Shown piece by piece: positions 30,103 through 39,124 of a stretch of 64,000 bases of DNA. The position numbers and the translations under genes are program-made. Position 1 is the first letter of the stretch. Each line of letters begins with the position of its first letter. This DNA comes from Ureaplasma miroungigenitalium. GTDB lineage: Bacteria; Bacillota_I; Bacilli_A; Mycoplasmatales; Mycoplasmoidaceae. Below the pieces are notes generated by a model. It searched no databases. It was not told the DNA's origin and worked only from the letters and a program-made list of their open reading frames with translations. Location: contig NZ_JAOXHL010000001.1 in assembly GCF_025780085.1 (NCBI RefSeq), forward strand, positions 248,001 to 312,000, written 5' to 3'.

Positions 30103-30868
30103 ACATTTTTTTAAAAATCCGCGCACCAAGGTAATTGGTTTTTGCTGTTTAGGCGTGGGTATTGTTGCTGCTGCAGTGGGTTTTGGAGTTAGTTTAGGTT
30201 TTAAGGGGCAAAAAACTAGTAAGCAAGCATATACACCAGTAAACAATCAAATAACCCTGGTACCCAAAAATACACACGAACCAAGCAGTAATGTTTTTGC
30301 TATTGAGAATAACAAAAAACAATTAGATGAAAATAATCAAATTCAACCGATCAAAAAAGAGGTGGTAATTGTTGAACATCATAACCCCACTAATATTTTC
30401 GTTGAACAGAACGAAAATAAAGAACAAGCAACCGATTTACATGAGCACGCGAATCATACAACTGAACATACGAGCACAACCGCTGATGAAAATGATAGCA
30501 ACAAAAAGACTGAAACACATTTGAATGAGGTAGAGCATGTCGAATTAACTCGTTTCAATCTCAAGCCGGTTGTCCAAAAAATGAACGAGTTTTATTCTCT
30601 AATTGATTTTCAAAAATATTTCAGAAAAGAAAATCCACAGTTAGGTTTTGATGATTCTATTATTCAAGAACAACTCAAAGCAATTATGTTTAAAGCAATT
30701 CTTAGCTTTGATCAATTTAAGAGAGTGTGAAACTATCTTGAATATAGTGTAAAATATAAAATAATTGATAATCATTTAATTGTGTTGGTCAACTGACTAA
30801 TTAACACACCAGAGCCCGGCGTGAAAAAACAATTTTACGATCAATTAAGTATTAGCTTAGAACAATAA
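30080..30868 (+). CDS. Membrane-anchored hypothetical protein (262 aa), His/Glu-rich
   Basis: Not recognised. A short basic N-terminus is followed by one membrane helix at about residues 18-42 (GFCCLGVGIVAAAVGFGVSL). Then comes a flexible polar stretch rich in His, Glu, Asn and Thr (LHEHANHTTEHTSTTADEND), and a C-terminal helical domain (about 165-262) containing one UGA Trp. The helix lacks a lipobox, so it looks like a signal anchor with the C-terminus outside. It overlaps the preceding gene by 23 bases, and acpP starts 12 bases after its stop. Confidence 0.75.
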
Positions 30869-30880
30869 GGAGAATTTTAT

Positions 30881-31108
30881 ATGGATGTTCGCCAAACAAT
30901 CAATAAAATTGCACAACAAAAAAAGATTAATTTAAACCAATTAGCTGATGAAAATGTTAACTTAAAGTCATTAGGTATCGATTCATTAGCGGCTATGGAT
31001 TTAATTGTTGATATTGAGGATGCTCTAAATGTCCGTTTAAGTGATGAAGAGTTAGTTAGTATCAAAACTCTAGGGGACTTGATTAAAACTTTTGAGAAAC
31101 ACGTCTAG
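30881..31108 (+). CDS. acpP: Acyl carrier protein
   Basis: A 75-residue carrier that holds acyl chains on a 4'-phosphopantetheine arm. The attachment site DSL with Ser35 is in LGIDSLAAMDLIVDIED, and the usual four-helix acidic pattern is present. AAGGAG lies upstream at proper spacing. It is the last gene of the operon with the two hypothetical proteins and ends in a terminator. In mollicutes ACP probably supplies acyl groups for phospholipid synthesis; plsX is not in the window, but plsY and cdsA are. Confidence 0.93.
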   Translation: MDVRQTINKIAQQKKINLNQLADENVNLKSLGIDSLAAMDLIVDIEDALNVRLSDEELVSIKTLGDLIKTFEKHV

Positions 31109-31121
31109 TGTTTCTTTTTTT
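31096..31121 (+). terminator. Terminator after acpP
   Basis: GAAACAC (31096-31102)/GTGTTTC (31108-31114), loop GTCTA, then seven T. It overlaps the acpP stop region. Confidence 0.85.
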
Positions 31122-31131
31122 ATTATTTAAT

Positions 31132-31139
31132 GCTATAAT
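31132..31139 (+). promoter_or_regulatory. Extended -10 promoter of tRNA-Trp
   Basis: TGCTATAAT (extended -10 with TG one base before TATAAT) 15 bases before the tRNA. Confidence 0.6.
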
Positions 31140-31153
31140 ATTAGGGTATTCTT

Positions 31154-31229
31154 AGGGGTATAGTTCAATTGGTAGAACTACGGACTTCAAATCCGTGTGT
31201 TGTGGGTTCGAGTCCTACTACCCCTGCCA
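31154..31229 (+). tRNA. tRNA-Trp (TCA), reads UGA
   Basis: Plus-strand tRNA with anticodon loop CTTCAAA on stem ACGGA/TCCGT, acceptor AGGGGTA/TACCCCT and encoded CCA. The TCA anticodon decodes UGA (and UGG by wobble) as Trp, which matches the many in-frame UGA codons in this window. It is the only plus-strand tRNA here. Confidence 0.98.
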
Positions 31230-31238
31230 TTAAAATAA

Positions 31239-31266
31239 AAAAACCAAGACAAGATCTTGGTTTTTC
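31239..31266 (+). terminator. Terminator after tRNA-Trp
   Basis: AAACCAAGA (31241-31249)/TCTTGGTTT (31255-31263) with loop CAAGA and T-run. Confidence 0.75.
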
Positions 31267-31291
31267 TTTTTTCTTTGTATGTGATGTAAAT

Positions 31292-31320
31292 AAAAAACCA
31301 AGATAAAATCTTGGTTTTTT
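31292..31320. terminator. Bidirectional terminator, near-copy of the preceding one
   Basis: 12-bp stem AAAAAACCAAGA (31292-31303)/TCTTGGTTTTTT (31309-31320), loop TAAAA. It repeats the stem of the hairpin 50 bases upstream. It ends pepA from the right and backs up tRNA-Trp from the left. Confidence 0.8.
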
Positions 31321-31336
31321 GTTTGTTTTATAGCAA

Positions 31337-32695
31337 TTATTTTTGGTCAATAGCCATTTTGTAGAATGTTCTTAACATAACACCAGTACCTTGGTGTCCA
31401 ACATCGGCAGTAATTGCTACGTCAAAGTGTGCATATGGTTTGTCTTCTGTAAATTCCTTTAAGTATGCAGCAGCACGTGAAGAACCACCACGTGGGTCAC
31501 TTACTGAGTTAGCAATATCTGCTACATTTGATTTTAATAAATCTTTAAAGTCATAGTGGAAAGGTAAACGTCATACTAATTCACCTGCAAATTTAGCAGC
31601 AGCTTCTGATGCTCTTCATAAGCAATCAGTTGTTGTTCAAACTCCTGAATATGTTTCCCCTAAAGCATAAATCATTGCACCAGTTAATGTTGCGATATCA
31701 ATTAATTTATCTGCTTTCATGTCTTTTGCAGCATAAGTTAAAGCATCACATAAAATTAAACGACCTTCAGCGTCTGTATTGTCAATTTCAACTGTTTTAC
31801 CATTATAAGCAGTTACAACGTCGTCTGGTCTCTGTGCTTCGATACCAGCTAAGTTGAATACTAATGGACATAACATTACAACGTTAACTTCTTCATTATT
31901 TTTTGCTAAAGCAAATAGTGTTGAAGCAACAATAGCAGCCCCTGACATATCGAATTTCATTCAACGCATGTGAGAACCTGTTTTAATGTTGTTTCCCCCT
32001 GTATCAAAACATACCCCTTTACCTACGAAAGCATATTTTTGATTAGATGGTTTAGTGTTGTATTCTAAAACTAATAAACGTGGTTGGTAATCTTCTGAAA
32101 CAGCAGCTTTACCTACACCATAGTGGCATCCGAAACCTTTTGTTTGTAATTCATTACGGTCTAAAACACTAATTTTTACATTCTTAATATCTGCAAATTT
32201 AGCACGAATAGCTTTTTCAAAATCTCCAGGAGACATCTTGTTTGATGGTGTATCTTGCAACATACGTGCAAATGATTGAGCTTGTGCAATTACTAAGTGT
32301 TTGTCAATTAATTTTTGTAATTTAGTATCGAACACTAAGTTGTGAATATTCTTTGGTGTTTGTTTAGTTTTTTCAGAATATGGAGTTACTTCTACATATT
32401 CTAATGCAGCTACAACAATACCAATCACTGATTCGTGTTGTTCTTCATCAACTAATGCTAAGAATGAATCCAAATCAACTGAAACTGGTTTAGCAGCCTT
32501 TGATAAGAATTTAACTAAAGCACGTCATAATTCGTTTGTGTCAAAATCTTCGTTTAACACAATGTGGTGGTTCTTTTCGTAAACATTACCAAACACTTCG
32601 TGTAATTTTGTATTACTTTCGAATCCTGCAATATTGTGTTTTTCACATACTGCTTTTAATTCATAAATGAAATTTTCTTTTTTATTAAATGTCAT
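31337..32695 (-). CDS. pepA: Leucyl aminopeptidase (M17)
   Basis: Cytoplasmic metallo-exopeptidase removing N-terminal residues from peptides, a source of amino acids for an auxotroph. The 452-residue protein carries M17 motifs: GKGVCFDTGGNNIKTG (metal-binding Lys and Asp) and NTDAEGRLILCDAL (bicarbonate and metal site). The loop between them reads SHMRWMKFDMSGAA, as in the short mollicute version. Two UGAs are Trp. AAGGAAAGAG precedes the start. It is transcribed opposite to tRNA-Trp and shares its terminator. Confidence 0.95.
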
Positions 32696-32744
32696 ATTAT
32701 CTCTTTCCTTAAAATATAAATCGTTATATTTATTTTAATACATC

Positions 32745-32777
32745 CACATCCTATTTATTTAAAGGATGTGTTTTTTT
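32745..32777 (+). terminator. Hairpin with T-run on the plus strand only
   Basis: CACATCCT (32745-32752)/AGGATGTG (32763-32770) followed by seven T in the plus direction. All nearby genes are on the minus strand, so in their sense it is a stem without a T-run. It sits in the pepA leader region, just downstream of the ftsK-like gene. Confidence 0.5.
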
Positions 32778-32785
32778 ATTTTTTA

Positions 32786-35065
32786 TTAGTTATCTGTTGA
32801 TAATTTTTGGAGCAACGAATTAATTTCGTCATTGGTAATTTTTGCAATTTGTAGTCGCAATAATTCATTGATGTTCGCCTTCATGAGAACTAAATCACCT
32901 GATCCATATAAATTATGTAATCAATTATGAGGCGAAATTAGAGTCGATTCGTACTCGTTATTCAATTTTAGAATTGCAATGTTTTCAAACATCGCCTTAA
33001 ATGCACTTGTTTGCTCATTAACTATCTCTGTACCCAAGACAATTAGACAACCAACGCTTGGAGCTAGTGTTATTAAATTTTGCAACAAGATGATGAATTT
33101 ATCTTTATATGGACTATCTAGAATATGAGCAAATTCACTGAAAACGATTAAGCTCATCTTATAAGCTTGTTGGCTCATATGGTTTAATTCAAATAAATTA
33201 TCAACGCCTTTGTTTTGCATTATTTTTTTAATGTCATTGAATTTTAATTGTAAACTGCGTAAATCTTCAATGACCACCGCTGGGTCAGAAGTATCCGTAA
33301 TTTTACGTGTATGGTTTAGATTGCTAAACGTCTTTGTTAATTTAGTTTTTGCGTCAAATAAGTATAATTCGATTTCTGATGATTTATGTGTTAATAAACA
33401 ACCCATGATCAAGTTTGATAACAACATCGCACGGCCTGCACCCTTAGCTGAACCATAAACAATTAAATTACCATCTAATTGGTTTGATCAAATAACTTCA
33501 CGTTCATGGTCTTTACCATAAATTAAATTGAAATTGTCTCATTCTTGTTCGTCTAGTAATTTAATTTCATTTTTTAAGGTAAATGAACTTGCTAATTTAA
33601 TACTAGATACCTGCACAGCTAAATATTTATTTTGCTGATATAAATTAATTCTTAAATCGCTCTCTTGAGAAGCTAGTATTTGCATTAATTCCAAATTGTG
33701 TTGTGAAATAAATGTGGGAATATCAATGTTGTTTAGTGAATAAACAACCTCAGCCATAGAGAAGTAAGTACGTTTGCTAATGATTTTCGCTTCAATGCCA
33801 TTAGCTTTGGCGTATTGTTCAAAGCGGAAATCAATTTTATTAATCATGTTATTCAATTCGTGATAATAATCTTGATCACCATCAAAAAGCACTTTTTCAT
33901 CTTGTAATTTTTTTTGATCTTCAAAAATATCGTTCATTGATAAAGTGAATTTTTGCGTTCGCTTAAAACTACTTGGTGTCTTGTCTACTAACGGTTTCTC
34001 AACCTGAGGAACTTCAGGATTATTAACTGGCGCAACAACTACAGGAACAATAGGAGTTGGAATATCCTTTCGAATTTCAATTTCAGAAGCTTTTTGTAAT
34101 TCAACATTAGGTTCGTGTGGTGAATTAAGAATTGGCGCCTCTTGAATCAACAATTCAGGCTCTTGTCTGCTTGGCGCAGTATTGACTGCCTCAAGATGTT
34201 CTAAAGGCTGTGGTTCCTTAAAATTATTAGCAGGGTTATCCAGCGGTTCATTAGTAACTGTTGGATCAACAGCAATAAGCTTATTAGTCTCTAAGTTGTT
34301 GGGTACTAATGGAGTATCAACTAATGCCTGTTGCACTTGATTACTGTCCTCAAGAACACTGTTGTGATCAATTAATTCATAGGCTTGGTTATACTCTTTA
34401 TTAACGTTTTTAATCAATTTGTTAATGATACGTAATTTAGTTTGGTAGAATCAGCGTTTATTTCGTACAGTGTATAAAATGAAGATGATTAATACTATGC
34501 TTAAAACGAAACTCAATAAAACTACCATAAAGATTACAATGTATTGAGTATATAGATCCAGATTAATAAAACCTGTAATACCACCAAAACCAAATGCTGA
34601 TAACAAGAAGTAGTATTGAAGATGAGAAATCCCAGATATTAAATGAACTTTTCATAGATTTGTAAAAATTTCGGTATAGCTGCCTTCAACAAACAGATAA
34701 TCACTATGTTTCAGAGCTAAACTTGATATATAACCTAGAAAAATACTTAGTAAAATCGGGCTAAAAACATAAAATCAAATCGTAAAACGATTAAATATTT
34801 TGCGCCGCAGTTTTTTGGTTCATCAAAAAATGGCTAAGAGTAATAAAATCAAATAAATTAAATAACGGCTAAAACCAAAGAAATATTCAATTACATAATC
34901 AATTGCTGCTGTAAAATACGGCACCTTGGCAATCGTCATTAATAATAAAAGCAGTAAACTTACATATATCAAGATACGTCATTTTAAATGTAATTGTTTT
35001 TTTGTTTTCAAAGCTTTTTTAATCGGTTGTTGATTAATTGCTACAACAGTGTTAGTTTGGTTCAT
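32786..35065 (-). CDS. FtsK/SpoIIIE-like protein with altered ATPase motifs
   Basis: A 759-residue protein with the FtsK layout: about four N-terminal membrane helices (1-200), a Pro/Glu-rich linker (230-370) and a C-terminal motor-like region. The C-terminal run YDLYLFDAKTKL-type strand, LIVFSEFAHILDS, VGCLIVLGTE and WLHNLYGSGDLVLMK follow the family pattern in order, and the tail KITNDEINSLLQKL matches its end. However, the Walker A equivalent (539-546) reads SAKGAGRA, with Arg for Lys and Ala for Ser/Thr, and Walker B reads FSEF, with Ser for Asp, so ATP hydrolysis is doubtful. It starts 2 bases after the RNase J-like stop. Confidence 0.8.
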
Positions 35066-35067
35066 AA

Positions 35068-36747
35068 CTATGCCTCGTAGTAATCGATAATAGTAGGTAG
35101 GACAAGTGGACGTTTATTAAATTTCTTTTCAAATAATTTAGCTAATAAGCGACGAGCGTTGTTTTTCGTTTCCTTCATGTTTAAACGTTTTTGTTTATCA
35201 TAAACGATGCACTCAGCTAAACTAGTTTTAAAGTTGTCTTCAATTTCTTTAACAACTTCGTTTGTTGATTTATTTTTATTGACCACACCAAAATATTTAA
35301 AATCAATGAAATCGATTAAACGTTGGTGTTTTTTATCAAAAGCCATTGTCAGTATAATTATACCGTTTTCTCCCATTTGTCGACGTTCATATAAAATACC
35401 TTCACCCACATCAAGTGTATTAAAGTTAGAAATCATTTTTTCAACTAAATGGATTGTTTCAACATCTTTTTCTAAATTCTTATCAACAATAGTTTTAATT
35501 TGTCCGTTATCTAAACTAATAATATTGTCAGGTAAAACTTTTGTAGTTTTTAAAGCTTCCACAAATTTCATTTCAGTTTTATATAAACCACCCAATGGTA
35601 CTACATATTTAGGGTTCATAACATTCACAAAATGTTTGATATCTTCATCACAAGCCTGCATTGGTAAAATCGCTTTAGGTAATGTGAAGTATGGAATATT
35701 TAATTTATGAACATGGTCTGATAAGTCTGCAGCTAGTGACTCATATCCTGGAGTAATACCTACACCTAAAACCAAGCTGTCCTTGTCGTTTAGGTGAACA
35801 ATTTTATCTTCATCATCTAGAATTTTGTTTAAACGTGGGAAAAGACTATCTTGATTTTCGATAATCACAACGATGGCGTTATCGTTTTTATTAATTTCAC
35901 TAATCGGTAAAGAAATTAGATTTTTTGGCGAGTATAAACGTTGACGAATAATTCCGTTAAACACATTAATAAATGTTTGTGAGTAAATAATGAATGGTCG
36001 GTTAGTTTGTTTAGCTAATGTTGCTAAACTAAAAATTGTATAAACATCGTGCGCGTAGCATCCGACAAACATACGATTTTCTGTTTTCGATAATACATCT
36101 TCATAAAAACCTTTGTTACGGTGGTGTGGTGCGGTTAAACCTTTTTTACCAGCATTATTCATACCCATAATCACGGCTAAAGTATTATTGCGTAAGATTT
36201 GGTGAGCGTTGATGACTTGTGATTCGAAAGTTTTGTTTTTATCATTTGAAATAATAAAGTCATCTACATAAACAATATTACCGTCCTTAGTTTTTAAAAC
36301 AAAGGCCAATGAATTGGGAATTGAGTTCGTAACCTTAAAAGCATTGATGATGATATTACCAACTTTTAAGTCTTCAAACGTTTTCACCTGCACGATGTTT
36401 GGTTTAACCAATTTATTGTTGATTTTTGTCTCAAACATTTTTTCAATCACAATCGCACCAATCGGTGATGTATAAATTGGCAGATTGTAATCTGTTTGGG
36501 CTAATAAATGTTTTAGACCCATTAAGTTGTTATAGACAGGAGTAGCTATAAACACCCCTTTAATCCGTTTAACATTTTTGTGTAAATAATTATAATCCGC
36601 TACGATATTGTTGACTCCGTACATGTTGTTATCGGGTAACTTTGCACCAGCGTTAAAAATGAAAATTTCATTGTCAATATCTAAGACAAAACAATTCTTC
36701 CCTTTTTCGTCTTGTCCACCTAGTGCTAATAATTTAATTTTTGCCAT
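35068..36747 (-). CDS. RNase J-like protein lacking the zinc motif
   Basis: A 559-residue homologue of RNase J (metallo-beta-lactamase/beta-CASP). Family features are visible: the opening KIKLLALGGQDEKGKNCFVL, the strand GVFIATPVYNNLMGL, TNSIPNSLAFVLKT, GNIVYVDDF, the CASP segment and MNPKYVVPLGGLYK. The catalytic positions are replaced: HxHxDH is T69-P-V-Y-N-N74, the HSIPDS His is Asn, and the PxHGEY His is Gly. It is therefore probably a catalytically dead partner, perhaps like the less active RNase J2 subunit. GAGGTAG precedes the ATG. It is first in an operon with the FtsK-like gene. Confidence 0.85.
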   Translation of the reverse strand: MAKIKLLALGGQDEKGKNCFVLDIDNEIFIFNAGAKLPDNNMYGVNNIVADYNYLHKNVKRIKGVFIATPVYNNLMGLKHLLAQTDYNLPIYTSPIGAIVIEKMFETKINNKLVKPNIVQVKTFEDLKVGNIIINAFKVTNSIPNSLAFVLKTKDGNIVYVDDFIISNDKNKTFESQVINAHQILRNNTLAVIMGMNNAGKKGLTAPHHRNKGFYEDVLSKTENRMFVGCYAHDVYTIFSLATLAKQTNRPFIIYSQTFINVFNGIIRQRLYSPKNLISLPISEINKNDNAIVVIIENQDSLFPRLNKILDDEDKIVHLNDKDSLVLGVGITPGYESLAADLSDHVHKLNIPYFTLPKAILPMQACDEDIKHFVNVMNPKYVVPLGGLYKTEMKFVEALKTTKVLPDNIISLDNGQIKTIVDKNLEKDVETIHLVEKMISNFNTLDVGEGILYERRQMGENGIIILTMAFDKKHQRLIDFIDFKYFGVVNKNKSTNEVVKEIEDNFKTSLAECIVYDKQKRLNMKETKNNARRLLAKLFEKKFNKRPLVLPTIIDYYEA

Positions 36748-36834
36748 ATTTTCTACCTCATAAGTAATATAAATAAATTTTTAATAGTAAAAATAACTTT
36801 CTCTCCGATTATTCAAAGAAAGGAGATGAGTTAA

Positions 36835-38790
36835 ATGCGAGTTATTCAACAAACTAATAAGAATGAGTGTGGTGTTTGTGTTATCACCATGATGTTCAAT
36901 TATTTATACCAACAAAAAATAAGTAAAATCCACGTTCTTGAAAAATCTGTTCTTTCTGAAGAAGGAATGAATCTAAATGAGTTTGAGCGTTTGGCTGCTG
37001 AGTTTAGTTTAAGTGCTCAGTCTTATAAATGTCATCTAGATGAATTATTAAATCTACATCCTAACAAATATCTTGTTTTAATGGTTCAAAGCGAAGGGCG
37101 CAACCATTTTATAATTGTTCAAATTTATAACCGTGAAAAAATCGATGTTTACGATCCTCAGAACGGATATCATCAGACGGATATGACTAGTTTACAAAAA
37201 CGTTTTTTAAACGTAGCTATATTGTTTGAAAAAAACGAAAAACTGCCGCCAAAATTTAATTTAAAGCCACTTTTTAATGATTCAAAAATTTTCTCTTGGA
37301 AATTAATTGTTTTTTTAATCTTTCTTGAGGGTCTTGGTATCGGGTTTTCAATTCTTAGCAGTAAATTTGTTACTTATATTATTGATTGAGGAATAGCTGA
37401 ACAAGAAATTAGAAATGCGGTTGTTTTAACTGTACTTTTTAGTTTTATTTTCTTAACGAACCAAGTTCGCCAAAAACTTGTTCAAATTATCATTCATAAA
37501 AAATCCGAAGAAATAACTCTATATATTCTATATTTTACATTAAAACGACTAACAAATAAACAACAATGATTTTTTAATAAGACGAATCTGAGTGAACTGT
37601 TAGGTTTAGAAGGTTATATTCAAACAATTATTAACTTTAAAATTAGTGCGCTAGCCAACTTCATTAGCGCTTTAATTTTCGCTTTGATTGTTAATGTTTT
37701 AATGTTAAAATACAACACACAATTATTCATCATTTCATTAATCATAGGTCTATTAAGTGTCCTAATCAATTTTTGGGCGTATGGAGCGAATAAGAAAAAT
37801 CAATTGGTTATTATTAAGAATAATCATGACAAATTTTTATCATTAGAGAAACTTCTTAGTTTCGTTCAAAAAGAATCTGACGTTCATAAATTGACATTTT
37901 ATTTGCGGGATTTAATACGCCACAATGAACAATACGTCAATAACCAAAAAAGAGTAGTTACTAAACAATCAATTATTAGTTTTTGTGCCAATATTACCCA
38001 GGATTTTGGATTTCTTTTTTTAGTTCTTATAACTAGCCTCCTTGTTATACAGCGAAATCAAAATATCAACATTGGCAGTTTGATGTACATAATTTTTTTA
38101 CATCAAAACATTAATCAAAACTATCAAAAAATATTTCATTTTTTTATGTTGATACCTGGCTATAAATACGCATATGAAACCTTATACAAAATTAGTGTAA
38201 TGAACAACCGAATTAATAACTATGGTTTCTTAATTGATCGTATTCAAAACATATATTTAAAAAAACAAAAAAAGTTAATTGATAATCATACCCTCATCAA
38301 AGGACCTAATGGTTGTGGCAAAACGACTCTACTTAAACAAATTTTAAATGGCGAAAGTGTTTTATTTAATAATCAACCAATGGAACAATTAGCAAATAGT
38401 TTTTTACAACAAAAAATTGTTTATTTGCCTGGCGATGCCACTATTTTCCCTTTAAATTGACACGCATTAATTAGTGATGCTGAAATTAACGCAAACAATC
38501 AATTAATTCAATTACTTACAAAGGCACAAATCAACACACTAGCTAGTCTGTATGATGATAAACAGTGGTCAACTGGTCAAAGACAAATTGTGAATTTTTT
38601 ACGGCTTTTGCAAAAACGCAATAATCTAATTCTTTTGGACGAAGCATTGGCAAATGTTGATTGAGAAATTAAGGGTTTACTCCTTAAAGCATTCATGCCT
38701 GTATTGCAACGATATAACCTTGTCATTTGTGTTAGCCACGATATTCAAATGAATAATTTTTTTAAGGAAGTGATTAACTTTGAGTTTTAA
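36835..38790 (+). CDS. C39-peptidase ABC transporter (PCAT-type exporter)
   Basis: Half-size ABC exporter of 651 aa. Residues 1-130 form a C39 peptidase with Gln5/6, catalytic Cys12 (NECGVC), His91 (GRNHFIIV) and Asp107 (VYDPQNG), the fold that cuts double-glycine leaders from peptides. About six membrane helices follow (150-430). The nucleotide-binding domain (from about 470) has Walker A GPNGCGKTT (490-497), signature STGQRQ, Walker B LILLDEALANVD and VSHD. Three UGAs are Trp. AAAGGAGATG precedes the ATG. All active residues are intact. Its peptide substrate is not visible nearby. The next gene overlaps its stop. Confidence 0.9.
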
Positions 38791-39124
38791 ACATTGAAAG
38801 AAAACGTTGATTATCAGTTTATTAATACTTTTTTGTTTGGTCATTGGATTGGTGTGTGGTTTAAAAACGCATCAGTACATTACTTGTCAAATTAATCCAA
38901 CAAGCCATGCTTTAATTGTTACTAAAACTGTTTTTCAGTTACTTAAAAATAAAAAAGCACTGACATATAAACACGAAGAGCGTCTATATACCAGTGCATA
39001 TAAATATAAATTTTTAAAAAATAATCGCGTCTTGTTAACATTAAAGGATTTTAATTTGCAACAAAACAAAGTTCAATTGCTAATTAATGACATGCCCTTA
39101 ATATATAAATTGATTTTAAAATAA
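38780..39124 (+). CDS. Small membrane partner of the exporter (114 aa), TTG start
   Basis: Unrecognised protein overlapping the exporter stop by 11 bases, with AAGGAAGTG nine bases before a TTG start at 38780. The N-terminus MSFKHWKK (W is UGA) is followed by one hydrophobic helix (about residues 9-29) and an extracytoplasmic domain of roughly 85 aa rich in Lys and strands (NNRVLLTLKDFNLQQNKVQL). By position it could play the role of a short accessory protein of an exporter (HlyD-like), but no HlyD motif is seen. The track of the reading frame shows it is convergent with cdsA, overlapping by 9 bases. Confidence 0.7.

Noticed and set aside
31165-31350. Minus-strand frame across tRNA-Trp and the tandem terminators
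   Set aside because: It is made of tRNA and hairpin repeats, with no coding signal.
39116-39124. Assembly artefact where two genes overlap tail to tail
   Set aside because: Short convergent overlaps also occur at recU; both stops are natural and frames are intact.
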